Source of the DNA: Actinomycetes bacterium
GTDB taxonomy: Bacteria > Actinomycetota > Actinomycetes > Propionibacteriales > Propionibacteriaceae
Direction of reading: 5' to 3'
Length of the DNA: 33,170 nucleotides
NCBI GenBank assembly: GCA_021803025.1
Contig: JAJZQV010000027.1
Span: 1 to 33,170 of the forward strand
The position numbers were made by a program, and so were the translations under genes. Position 1 is the first letter of the stretch, and each line of letters opens with the position of its first letter. Below the pieces are notes generated by a model that saw nothing but the letters and a program-made list of their open reading frames with translations, searched no databases and was not told the origin of the DNA. Positions 25,448-32,956 of the stretch are shown piece after piece.

Positions 25448-26955
25448 GCTCGGCGGACCTGCTGCTGCTGCACGCGACGGACGACGTGTACGTGGCGCTG
25501 CGGCCGGTGGCATCCGGTGAGAGGCTCCACGATCCGGATGCTGGCACCGTCACCGTGCGTGACGACGTCGCAGCCGGTCACAAGGTGGCACGACGCGACC
25601 TCCCGGCGGGATCGCTGGTGCGCAAGTACGGCCAGATCATCGGCTCCCTGGTCAACGACGTGCCGCGAGGCGGCCACATCCACACCCACAACCTCGCCAT
25701 GCCGCCCCGAGACGCGCGGGTCGCCGAAGACACCCACGCGGGCACGGCGCCGGTGACATCCGTCCCGCGCACGTTCAAGGGCATCCGTCGGGCCGATGGA
25801 CGGGTGGGCACCCGCAACGACATCGGCGTCCTCACCACGGTGAACTGCTCGGCGACGGTCGCCCAGCACATCGCCCGCCACTTCGACCTCGTCGACCTGC
25901 CCCAGGGCGTTGACGGTGTCGTCGCCCTGACCCACGGCTCGGGGTGCGGCCTGGAGGCGAAGGGACCCGCGTGGGAGACCCTGCGACGCACGCTGGTCGG
26001 CTACGCGACCCACCCGAACATCGGCGGCCTCGTCGTGGTCGGGCTCGGGTGCGAGGTGCTGACCATGGACCAGTTCCTCGCGGACCTCGGCGTGACGGAC
26101 GTACCGACCGTCTCGTACACCATCCAGGACGTCGGCGGGACGAAGGCAGCGGTACGCAAGGGCGTGGAGCTGGTCATGGAGCTCGCGAGCCGGGTCGGTG
26201 TGGAGCGCACGGAGTGCGCCCTCGGCGAGCTCGTCCTCGGACTCAAGTGCGGGGGCTCCGACGCCTGGTCGGGGCTCACAGCCAACCCCGTGCTGGGCTA
26301 CGCGAGCGACGTCATCGTCGCGGCCGGCGGCACGACGATCCTGGCCGAGATGCCCGAGATCTACGGGGCCGAGCACCTGCTGGCGTCGCGTGCCGTCGAG
26401 CCCACAGTGGCCGACGCGCTCTACTCCAAGATCGCGTGGTGGGAGACGTACGCGACGGAGAACGGGGCCACCCTCGACGCCAACCCGTCGGCCGGCAACA
26501 AGGCGGGCGGCATCACGACGATCGTCGAGAAGTCACTGGGTGCCGTCGCGAAGGCCGGCACGGCGCCGGTCAGCGCCGTCGTCGACTACGGAGCGCGGGT
26601 CCCCGACTCGGGCCTGGTCATCATGGACACGCCCGGGTACGACCCCGTCTCGGTGACGGGGATGGTGTCCGGCGGCGCGACCGTCGTCTGCTTCACCACA
26701 GGGAGAGGGTCCGTGTTCGGATCCAAGCCCACCCCGACGCTCAAGCTGTCGACGAACTCGGACCTCGCTCGACGCCTGGCGGGCGACATCGACCTCGACT
26801 GCGGGCCCGTGCTCGACGGTCGTCCGATCGCGGAGCTCGGCGAAGAGCTGCTCGACCTGATCTGCGCCACGGCATCAGGTCGCACCACGGCATCCGAGGA
26901 CCTCGGTGTCGGGAACGAGGAGATCATCCCGTGGCGGACAGGAGCGGTGATGTGA
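25444..26955 (+). CDS. UxaA family dehydratase (altronate/galactarate dehydratase-like)
   Basis: Predicted Fe2+-dependent sugar-acid dehydratase, 503 residues, cytoplasmic. The N-terminal SAF domain (about 1-85: LLLHATDDVYVALRPVASGERL, AGHKVARRDLPAGSLVRKYGQIIGSLVNDVPRGGHIHTHNL) is fused to the large UxaA catalytic region, as in full-length altronate dehydratase. Conserved blocks: GRVGTRNDIGVLTTVNCSATVA, GVVALTHGSGCGL, ECALGELVLGLKCGGSDAWSGLTANP (about 258-283), AEMPEIYGAEHLL, NPSAGNKAGGITTIVEKSLG, and GRGSVFGSKPTPTLKLSTN. Altronate (to 2-keto-3-deoxygluconate), galactarate or another aldonate is possible; the family does not fix the substrate. GTG 25444 overlaps the lacI stop and its own stop overlaps the next gene, both by 4 bp. 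Confidence 0.88.
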   Translation: MSSADLLLLHATDDVYVALRPVASGERLHDPDAGTVTVRDDVAAGHKVARRDLPAGSLVRKYGQIIGSLVNDVPRGGHIHTHNLAMPPRDARVAEDTHAGTAPVTSVPRTFKGIRRADGRVGTRNDIGVLTTVNCSATVAQHIARHFDLVDLPQGVDGVVALTHGSGCGLEAKGPAWETLRRTLVGYATHPNIGGLVVVGLGCEVLTMDQFLADLGVTDVPTVSYTIQDVGGTKAAVRKGVELVMELASRVGVERTECALGELVLGLKCGGSDAWSGLTANPVLGYASDVIVAAGGTTILAEMPEIYGAEHLLASRAVEPTVADALYSKIAWWETYATENGATLDANPSAGNKAGGITTIVEKSLGAVAKAGTAPVSAVVDYGARVPDSGLVIMDTPGYDPVSVTGMVSGGATVVCFTTGRGSVFGSKPTPTLKLSTNSDLARRLAGDIDLDCGPVLDGRPIAELGEELLDLICATASGRTTASEDLGVGNEEIIPWRTGAVM

Positions 26956-28097
26956 GCGGACCGGTACGAGTGGCGCAGGTCGGACTGCGCGGGTTCGGTG
27001 CGATCCACCTCGAGCGGGTCGACCGGCTGACGGCGATGGGGCGGGTCGAGCTCGTCGCCGCCGCGGACCCGGCAGGACCCCTCGACGGACGGGACGTGCC
27101 CTGGTACCCGACGCTCACGGAGCTCCTCGCCCAGCACGAGGTGGACATCGTCAATATCGCCACTCCCATCGGCACGCACTACGCGCTCGCCTGTGAGGCC
27201 CTCGCCGCCGGGGCGGACGTCATGCTCGAGAAGCCGCCCGTCGCGGCTCTCGAAGACTTCTGGAAGCTCCTCGACGCCGAGAAGGCCAGCGGGCGTTCGG
27301 TGCAGATCGGGTTCCAGGCGCTGGGCTCCGAGGCCCTGGAGCGGGTGAGGGAGCTGGCCGCCGGCCTCGGCGAGCTGACGAGCGTGCAGATCTGGGGCAT
27401 GTGGCTCCGGGACAACGCGTACTACGGCCGCGCCGCGTGGGCTGGGAAACGCGTGATGAACGGCCGACGCGTGGCGGACGGGGTCTGTACGAACCCGCTG
27501 GCGCACTCCTTCGCCACGGCGTTCGCCCTTGTCGGGCTGACGGACATCAGCCAGATCGAGGCCATCGAGACGGAGCTGTACCACGCGCACGACATCGAGG
27601 CCGACGACACGAGCTGGGTGAAGATCCGCCGGACGGACGGGGTGCCCATCGACGTGAGTCTCACGCTGTGCGGGCCCGTGCAGGAGGAGCCGACGGTGAC
27701 GTTGGTGGGTACGAAGGGGCGCATCTCCCTCACGTACACGACCGACGACATCGTGGCGGAGGTCGGCGGGATGCAGGTCACGGAGCACACGGACCGTACG
27801 GACCTGCTCGAGAACCTCGTCGATCACCGGGAGTCCGGTGCGCCGCTGCTCGTGCCGCTCGCGGACACGATCGGCTTCATGGCGGTCCTCGAGGCGACGC
27901 AGACGGCCCCGGATCCCACGGCGATCGACGAGCAGTACATCGACTGGCGCGGCGCGGGGGACTTCACCTACCCGGTCGTCCAGGACATCGACACCTGGCA
28001 GCTCCACTGCCTCGCAGAGGGCAAGGGCTATGCGGACGCCGGCGCCCCGTGGGCGAGCGCGTCCGCCAAGGCGACCTGGACCCCGCCGCGCCGCTGA
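26952..28097 (+). CDS. Gfo/Idh/MocA family oxidoreductase (1)
   Basis: NAD(P)-dependent sugar or cyclitol dehydrogenase-like enzyme, 381 residues. The Rossmann N-terminus is VRVAQVGLRGFGAIHLERV (GxxGxG written GLRGFG), followed by VELVAAADP, DIVNIATPIGTHYALACEALAAGADVMLEKPP with the catalytic-type E93-K94-P95. The C-terminal alpha/beta domain contains GRRVADGVCTNPLAHSFATAFALVG, where His replaces the more common GGG...D.G..H layout, and HRESGAPLLVPLADTIGFMAVLEA. GTG 26952 overlaps the dehydratase stop (GTGA). Last gene of the lacI operon. It is only distantly similar to the second oxidoreductase at 29.3-30.6 kb, so the two likely act on different intermediates. Confidence 0.88.
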   Translation: MSGPVRVAQVGLRGFGAIHLERVDRLTAMGRVELVAAADPAGPLDGRDVPWYPTLTELLAQHEVDIVNIATPIGTHYALACEALAAGADVMLEKPPVAALEDFWKLLDAEKASGRSVQIGFQALGSEALERVRELAAGLGELTSVQIWGMWLRDNAYYGRAAWAGKRVMNGRRVADGVCTNPLAHSFATAFALVGLTDISQIEAIETELYHAHDIEADDTSWVKIRRTDGVPIDVSLTLCGPVQEEPTVTLVGTKGRISLTYTTDDIVAEVGGMQVTEHTDRTDLLENLVDHRESGAPLLVPLADTIGFMAVLEATQTAPDPTAIDEQYIDWRGAGDFTYPVVQDIDTWQLHCLAEGKGYADAGAPWASASAKATWTPPRR

Positions 28098-28213
28098 GCT
28101 CCGGGAGAGAACCTGTGCGCTCCGGGAGAGAACCTGTGCGCTCGGGGAGAGGACCTGTGCGCTGCGGGAGCGGATAGCTCCTCTCCTCGAGCGGATAGCT
28201 CCTCTCCCCGAGC
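28098..28213. repeat. Compound element: 21-bp tandem repeats with inverted partners
   Basis: Three tandem 21-bp units (28098-28118, 28119-28139, 28140-28160), each containing GGGAGAG(A/G)ACCTGTGC; the first two are identical and the third has two substitutions. They are followed by two 21-bp units of a different, inverted type (28170-28190, 28191-28211) containing GCGGATAGCTCCTCTC, which differ by one base. GCTCGGGGAGAGGA (28140-28153) is perfectly complementary to TCCTCTCCCCGAGC (28200-28213), so the block can fold into a long hairpin. It fills the whole gap between two convergent genes and may act as a bidirectional terminator. Confidence 0.85.
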
Positions 28214-28215
28214 GG

Positions 28216-29268
28216 TCAGGACGTGAGGAAGTTGGCGACGATCTCGTGCGTCCGGCGGGAGACGCCGTGTGGGCCGGGGACGAAGACACCCTCGTACGTA
28301 CCTGGCCCTCCGGCGAACAGCTCGGTGAGCCGGGCGTCCGCGGCCTTCATGCCGTCCATGGGGAACAGGTCGTCCTGCTCGCAGTAGACGACGTGCAGAG
28401 CCTGGTTGCGGCGGTTGGCCGCGATGTCCGGCACGTCGAGAACCCGATGCCGCCACGGCGTGTTGAGCAGCCACGAGTGGCAGTCGAGATGGTCCGGGAC
28501 CAGCGAGTCGTTCGTCGCCATCATCGCGACGACGGAGACCTTCGCGATGTCGCCGTCGAGCGCGGACAGCGTGGCGGCGCGCCCGCCGCCCCCGGAGAAG
28601 CCCGTCACCCCGAGCGGCCCGCCCACGAGAGACCGCAGGACTGCGAGACTGGTGAGGTCGTCGTGGGCGATCATGCCTGCGTACGAGGTGCCGATCGCCC
28701 CGGCACGCTTGGCGACGAGGTGCTCGTGGAGCTTCGCCTGGCCGTCGTACATCTCGCTCTCGTCCACTCCGGCGGCTCTGAGCAGCAGGGCCTGTTCGGC
28801 GACCTGTCCCTGGGCCTCGCTGAAGTCGAACCGCCGCGATCCCCACGAGAAGGCGTCCGGAGCCAGCACGGCCACGCCTCGGGACGCCAGCATCGCCGCG
28901 AAGGCGACGCCGTCCTCGTACAGGTCCTGGTACGCCTTCCCGACGGGTCCGGGGAGCAGCCGCTCGGCTCCGATCGACTTGATGCCGGCGTGGCAGTGCA
29001 GGTCGAGCACGCCCGGCAGCGTGGACGGATCCACGCCGTCTGGGTGCAGGAACCAGGCGTGAAGCTCAGGACCGTACCCGACGCTCCACGCGAGCTCGGT
29101 GGTGCTGATCCCGTCCGCCACGTCCACGCCCACGACGCGAGGTGCGGGTGCCTCCGCGGGCTGCGGGACACCCAGTGCATCGGACACCGCCGTCGTCCAG
29201 TGGTCGCCCGTCACGTACGGACGGGAGGCGACGTAGTCGTACCAGTCGTCGTACCCGTCGTGGTTCAC
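28216..29268 (-). CDS. Alpha/beta hydrolase family protein (acetyl-esterase/dienelactone-hydrolase-like)
   Basis: Predicted cytoplasmic esterase or hydrolase of 350 residues without signal peptide. The nucleophile elbow is GFSGGGG with S225; likely acid D299 or D300 in YCEQDDLFPMDG; likely catalytic histidine H334 in VPGPHGVSRRT. The preceding GVLDLHCHAGIKS and VAVLAPDAFSWGSRRFDF segments resemble large bacterial alpha/beta hydrolases found in polysaccharide-use loci. A role in removing acyl groups from imported oligosaccharides is inferred from context. GTG 29268 is preceded by GAGGGGG. It is the last gene of the - strand operon, 34 bp after the oxidoreductase. Confidence 0.8.
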   Translation of the reverse strand: MNHDGYDDWYDYVASRPYVTGDHWTTAVSDALGVPQPAEAPAPRVVGVDVADGISTTELAWSVGYGPELHAWFLHPDGVDPSTLPGVLDLHCHAGIKSIGAERLLPGPVGKAYQDLYEDGVAFAAMLASRGVAVLAPDAFSWGSRRFDFSEAQGQVAEQALLLRAAGVDESEMYDGQAKLHEHLVAKRAGAIGTSYAGMIAHDDLTSLAVLRSLVGGPLGVTGFSGGGGRAATLSALDGDIAKVSVVAMMATNDSLVPDHLDCHSWLLNTPWRHRVLDVPDIAANRRNQALHVVYCEQDDLFPMDGMKAADARLTELFAGGPGTYEGVFVPGPHGVSRRTHEIVANFLTS

Positions 29269-29302
29269 AGTGCCCCCTCGTGGTTCACGATCGCCCGGCG
29301 GG

Positions 29303-30631
29303 TCAGCGGTCGAGCGGGAGCGCGAGCTCGGCGGGGGTCACCGCGCGCCCCTCGGCCATGGAGAGGTTGGCGCAGATACCGACCGCGATGGCCCGCATCC
29401 CGTCGACCCAGTCCGACGGGCGACCCAGCGGGTCGTCGCTCGGGCCGACGAACACGTCGCGGAGCAGCAGCTCGTCACCGCCGCCGTGACCGCCCTCGCC
29501 CTCGGGGATCGGGACCTCCTTGGCGACCTCCCAGTGTTTCTGGACGATGAGACGGTCGCTGCGGACGCGCTCGCCGCCCTCGCTGTGGTCGGCGACGAAC
29601 GACGGGTCGACGATCGGGGTCCCATTGTCCACGAGGACGGCCACCCGCTCGACGACGTCGAGCTCGGCACGCCCCTTCGTACCGTTCACCGCGACCCGGT
29701 ACCCCTCCCACGGCGCGTGGGCGTTGAGGGCGTACGAGAGGGTGGCGCCGCCCCGGTAGTCGGCGATCACGGCCACGTTGTCCTCGGCGGTGATGCCGGT
29801 GTCGAAGACGTCCTTGTCGCGCAGGTAGCCGTCGTACTGCTCCTGGTCGAGGTACAGCTCCTTGAGCCGCGGGTCCGTGCGGAGGTCGAGCTCGAACGGA
29901 CTGTGCTCGCCGTCGTGCGTGCCGCGCTTCGGACGCGGCGGCAGGCCGCGCCTGTCGGCGTTCTCGGCGCCGTAGAACCGGGTCCCGCCGGAGGCGAAGA
30001 CGCGCGTGGGGGCGTCGGCCAGCCACCAGTTGACGAGGTCGAAGTGGTGGCTGGACTTGTGGATGAGCAGGCCTCCCGACTTGTCCTTCTCCCGGTGCCA
30101 GCGCCGGAAGTAGTCGGCGCCGTGGGCCGTGTCGAGCACCCACTCGAACGTGATCGACAGGACGTCGCCGATCTCGCCGGAGGAGATGACGCGCTTCAGC
30201 TCGGAGTTGCGGGGCGAGTACCGGTAGTTGAACGTCACGACGACGCTGCGTCCGGTCCGCTTCACGGCCTCCTCGATCTGGTGGGCCATGTCCGCGTTGA
30301 TCGTGAGGGGCTTCTCGCACACCACGTCGACCCCGGCATCGAGGCAGCGCACGATCATCTCGGCGTGCTTGTAGTCGGGCGTCGTGATGATGGCCCTCTC
30401 GGCACCGGAGCGCTTGAGGATCTCCTCGAGCTCGTCGGGGCCGCCGGTCACGATCGACGACAGGTCGTAGCCGTACTCGGTCGCCATGCGCTGGGCGTGG
30501 ACCGTGATGCGCCCTGGGTTGACGTCCACCATCGCGACCAGGGTGGCGACGTCGGCGTGGGCACCCCCGATCGCGTCGAAGTACATCTGGCAGCGATGGC
30601 CGGTTCCGATGACGGCATAACGGGTTGTCAC
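29303..30631 (-). CDS. Gfo/Idh/MocA family oxidoreductase (2)
   Basis: NAD(P)-dependent oxidoreductase of 442 residues, longer than average for the family. The Rossmann segment is RYAVIGTGHRCQMYFDAI, then VAMVDVNPGRI, and the cofactor/catalytic motif VVCEKPLT with E106-K107-P108. The C-terminal domain contains SGGLLIHKSSHHFDLVNWW, the GG...H..D signature usual for sugar-acting members, and GGATLSYALNAHAPWEGYRVAVNGTKG. Residues about 235-290 hold an insertion rich in charged residues (RGLPPRPKRGTHDGEHSPFELDLR, LDQEQYDGYLRDKDVFDTG), typical of a long subgroup. GTG 30631 has AAGGA upstream. Its position between ABC permeases and a hydrolase points to catabolism of the imported sugar. Confidence 0.87.
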   Translation of the reverse strand: MTTRYAVIGTGHRCQMYFDAIGGAHADVATLVAMVDVNPGRITVHAQRMATEYGYDLSSIVTGGPDELEEILKRSGAERAIITTPDYKHAEMIVRCLDAGVDVVCEKPLTINADMAHQIEEAVKRTGRSVVVTFNYRYSPRNSELKRVISSGEIGDVLSITFEWVLDTAHGADYFRRWHREKDKSGGLLIHKSSHHFDLVNWWLADAPTRVFASGGTRFYGAENADRRGLPPRPKRGTHDGEHSPFELDLRTDPRLKELYLDQEQYDGYLRDKDVFDTGITAEDNVAVIADYRGGATLSYALNAHAPWEGYRVAVNGTKGRAELDVVERVAVLVDNGTPIVDPSFVADHSEGGERVRSDRLIVQKHWEVAKEVPIPEGEGGHGGGDELLLRDVFVGPSDDPLGRPSDWVDGMRAIAVGICANLSMAEGRAVTPAELALPLDR

Positions 30632-30712
30632 GAGGTTCCTTCCGAGATGTGTCGGTCGATGTGCTCAGGCGGGGTACCACCCGAGCCGGTGTGGTCATTC
30701 ACCCCAGCGGGC

Positions 30713-31636
30713 TCACTTGATGCCGGTCGTCGCGATGCCCCGGATGAGGAACCGCTGGCCGAACAGGAAGGCGAGGAACACCGGGATGAGGGAGACGACG
30801 CTCATGGCGAACATCGCACCCCAGTTGGACGAGCCGGTCGAGTCGAGGAATGCACGCAGTGCCAGCGGCACGGTGTAGATCTTCGGGTCGATGAGGTAGA
30901 TCAGCGACGACAGGAAGTCGTTCCACATCCAGATGAACGTGAAGATCGTCGTCGTCGCGATCGCCGGCACCATGAGCGGGAGAATGATCCTCAGGAACGT
31001 GCTGAAGTGGCCGCAGCCGTCGATGCGCGCCGCCTCGTCGAGCTCCTTCGGCAGGCCGCGGATGAACTGCACCATGAGGAACACGAAGAACGAGTCCGTG
31101 GCCAGCATCTTCGGGACGATGAGGGGCAGGAACGTGTTCACCCAGCCGAAGTTCTGGAACAGGATGTACTGCGGGACGAGGACCACGTGATACGGGATCA
31201 TGATCGTCAGCAGCATGATCGCGAACATGACAGTGCGCCCCGTGAACTTGAGCCGGGCGAACGCGTACGCGGCGAGAGAGCACGACACGACGTTGCCCAG
31301 GATGCAGCCCACGACCACGATCGCCGAGTTGAGCAGGTAGAAGCCGAACGGCTGGTCGAGCGCCGACCATCCGTACGTGTAGTTGCCGAGCGTCATGTGC
31401 GCCGGGACCAGGCCCGTGTCGCGGAAGATCTCGTCGGTCGGACGGAACGAGCTCACGAGCATCCAGAGGAGCGGATAGACCATGAGCAGCGAGGCCGCGA
31501 CGAGAACGATGTGCTTGATTGTCGAGGTGACCGGGTTGTACGTCCTCTTGGGCCGGTGCGTGCTCCGCGTCGTCGACTCGGTCGTGGCGAGTGTCGCCAC
31601 CTGAGGTTCGGCCGGCAGGTTTGCGATTTCAGTCAT
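30713..31636 (-). CDS. Carbohydrate ABC transporter permease, MalG/YesQ-like
   Basis: One of two inner-membrane subunits of a CUT1 sugar importer, 307 residues with six predicted helices after an N-terminal cytoplasmic tail of about 40 residues. The ATPase-coupling EAA loop is KELDEAARIDGCG (197-209). The segment SFFVFLMVQFIRGLPKELDEAARIDGCGHFSTF and the C-terminal GQRFLIRGIATTGIK are typical of the MalG partner. Resemblance to B. subtilis YesQ (rhamnogalacturonan oligosaccharide import) is by eye. ATG 31636 overlaps the end of the upstream permease gene by 8 bp. An 81-bp gap separates it from the oxidoreductase. Confidence 0.9.
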   Translation of the reverse strand: MTEIANLPAEPQVATLATTESTTRSTHRPKRTYNPVTSTIKHIVLVAASLLMVYPLLWMLVSSFRPTDEIFRDTGLVPAHMTLGNYTYGWSALDQPFGFYLLNSAIVVVGCILGNVVSCSLAAYAFARLKFTGRTVMFAIMLLTIMIPYHVVLVPQYILFQNFGWVNTFLPLIVPKMLATDSFFVFLMVQFIRGLPKELDEAARIDGCGHFSTFLRIILPLMVPAIATTTIFTFIWMWNDFLSSLIYLIDPKIYTVPLALRAFLDSTGSSNWGAMFAMSVVSLIPVFLAFLFGQRFLIRGIATTGIK

Positions 31637-32549
31637 CGTAGAACACCCAGTACTTGGAGAGGAAGAAATTCAGGAACGTGAAGATGCCGACGATGAGCAC
31701 GAGCAGCCATGCCATGGCGGCGGCGTAACCCATCTCCAGCTGGGCGAAGCCCTTCTGGTACAGATACAGCGTGTAGAACATCGTCGAGTCCGACGGACCG
31801 CCGTTTCCTCCCGAGACGATGAACGCCTGCGTGAAGGACTGGAATGCACCGATGATCTGGAGCACCAGGTTGAAGAAGATGATCGGGCTGAGCAGGGGCA
31901 TCGTGATGTGCCAGAACTGCGTCCACTTGCTGGCCCCGTCGACCGACGCGGCCTCGTAGTACATGTCGGGAATCTGTCGAAGCCCGGCCAGGAAGATGAT
32001 CATGGGCGAGCCGAACGTCCACACGTGGAGCAGGATGATCGTGTAGAGGGCGGTGCCCGGGTCGGCGATCCAGCCGGGAGGGTTCGCCCAGCCGAGGCCG
32101 CGCAGGATCTGGTTGATGAGGCCGTCCGTCCCGAAGATCTGGCGCCACAGGAGCGCGATCGCGACGGAGGAGCCCATGAGGCTCGGCAGGTAGAACACCG
32201 ACCTGTAGAACGCCAGCCCCCGCATGCCGCGGTTGAGCAGCACCGCGATCACCAATGCCAGTCCCAGCTGCAGCGGGGTCGACACGAGCACGTACGTGAG
32301 CGTGACCCGGATCGAGTTGAGCAGGCGTGGGTCGCTGGCCATCCGCTGGTAGTTCTTGATCCCGATCCAGTCCGGGGCTGCCAGGAGGCTGTAGTCGGTG
32401 AACGACAAGTACAGGGACGCGATCATCGGGCCGATGGTGATCACGACGAGCCCGATGAGCCAGGGAAGGAGGAACAGGTAGGCGGCCTTGTTGTCGGTCG
32501 ACTCCTGCTTCACCCCCTTCAGCTGTCTTAGCTCATTGAGTGCACTCAC
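31629..32549 (-). CDS. Carbohydrate ABC transporter permease, MalF/YesP-like
   Basis: Partner permease, 306 residues, six predicted membrane helices. The EAA loop is MYYEAASVDGASKW (EAASVDGA at 199-206). Typical blocks are LFLLPWLIGLVVITIGPMIASLYLSF, FYLPSLMGSSVAIALLW and NLVLQIIGAFQSFTQAFIVSGGNGGPSDST, the last strongly like YesP/LplB-type oligosaccharide permeases. GTG 32549 gives MSALNELRQLKG; no strong Shine-Dalgarno is visible. In most CUT1 operons a solute-binding protein gene precedes this one, but here the next gene upstream is uppS, so the binding protein must be encoded elsewhere or be lost. The ATPase is also absent and may be a shared MsmK-type protein. Confidence 0.9.
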   Translation of the reverse strand: MSALNELRQLKGVKQESTDNKAAYLFLLPWLIGLVVITIGPMIASLYLSFTDYSLLAAPDWIGIKNYQRMASDPRLLNSIRVTLTYVLVSTPLQLGLALVIAVLLNRGMRGLAFYRSVFYLPSLMGSSVAIALLWRQIFGTDGLINQILRGLGWANPPGWIADPGTALYTIILLHVWTFGSPMIIFLAGLRQIPDMYYEAASVDGASKWTQFWHITMPLLSPIIFFNLVLQIIGAFQSFTQAFIVSGGNGGPSDSTMFYTLYLYQKGFAQLEMGYAAAMAWLLVLIVGIFTFLNFFLSKYWVFYDD

Positions 32550-32640
32550 GTAAGGATTCCGCTCTCTCGGGGACCGTGCCTTGTCACCCTCTGCGACCCC
32601 GCCAGGGACGCTGGCCCGATGCGGTGGCCGGAGCCGGCCC

Positions 32641-32654
32641 GTACATCGATGTAC
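32641..32654. promoter_or_regulatory. Perfect 14-bp palindrome, candidate operator of the ABC operon
   Basis: GTACATCGATGTAC is a perfect palindrome with central CG, the geometry of LacI-family operators. It lies about 90 bp upstream of the first permease gene and downstream of two -10-like boxes, where repressor binding would block elongation. Confidence 0.5.
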
Positions 32655-32822
32655 AGCGGAACTGACGGCCCGCTCGGGGCTTCCATCAACCTAGACCCTC
32701 GCCCAGCCTGCACGGGAGCCTAGTTCGCCGACGTTGGGGACAAGGTTCAAGGCTCTGCAGCCCTGTCGAGCCCGGCTCGGCTTCGGTCACGCTACGGTGC
32801 GGTCCAGACACGGTCAAGGCGA

Positions 32823-32836
32823 TGCAAAGGATTGCA
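32823..32836. promoter_or_regulatory. TGCAA-N4-TTGCA dyad
   Basis: TGCAAAGGATTGCA: perfect 5-bp arms with a 4-bp spacer, of the size of LacI-family sites but without the central CG. Nineteen bp from the next dyad. Function unproven. Confidence 0.35.
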
Positions 32837-32854
32837 GTCCTGTTCCATCAGGTT

Positions 32855-32873
32855 TCGGGAAAACGCTTCCCGA
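32855..32873. promoter_or_regulatory. cre-like dyad upstream of the ABC operon
   Basis: TCGGGAAAACGCTTCCCGA has perfect 7-bp arms (TCGGGAA/TTCCCGA) and a GGAAAACGCTTCC core that resembles LacI/CcpA-type catabolite sites. It lies about 300 bp upstream of the first permease start and about 80 bp downstream of the uppS stop. Confidence 0.45.
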
Positions 32874-32956
32874 GCCGCAGTCTCGCACGCTTCCGCCCTG
32901 CTGTGCAAGGCGGGTGCGACCGGATGGAACGCTCGTGGAGCGTGGTCCTCGGCCGC

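Larger units (their letters stand above)
32550..32956. other. 407-bp intergenic control region between the ABC operon and uppS
   Basis: I see no convincing gene here. It holds several dyads listed separately (32641-32654, 32823-32836, 32855-32873). On the - strand there are -10-like boxes TAGGTT (32688-32693) and TAGGCT (32717-32722), and a -35-like TTGAAC (32745-32750). The -35 lies 22 bp from the nearer box, too far for a standard promoter, so the transcription start of the ABC operon is unresolved. Confidence 0.6.

Noticed and set aside
30683-30715. GAGCC...GGCTC inverted repeat between the permease and oxidoreductase genes
   Set aside because: Only 5 bp of pairing with poor inner match; not enough for a terminator call, and the genes look co-transcribed.
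29270-31681. 800-codon + strand open frame opposite the oxidoreductase and permease genes
   Set aside because: Antisense to three genes with clear family motifs; composition is that of a shadow frame.
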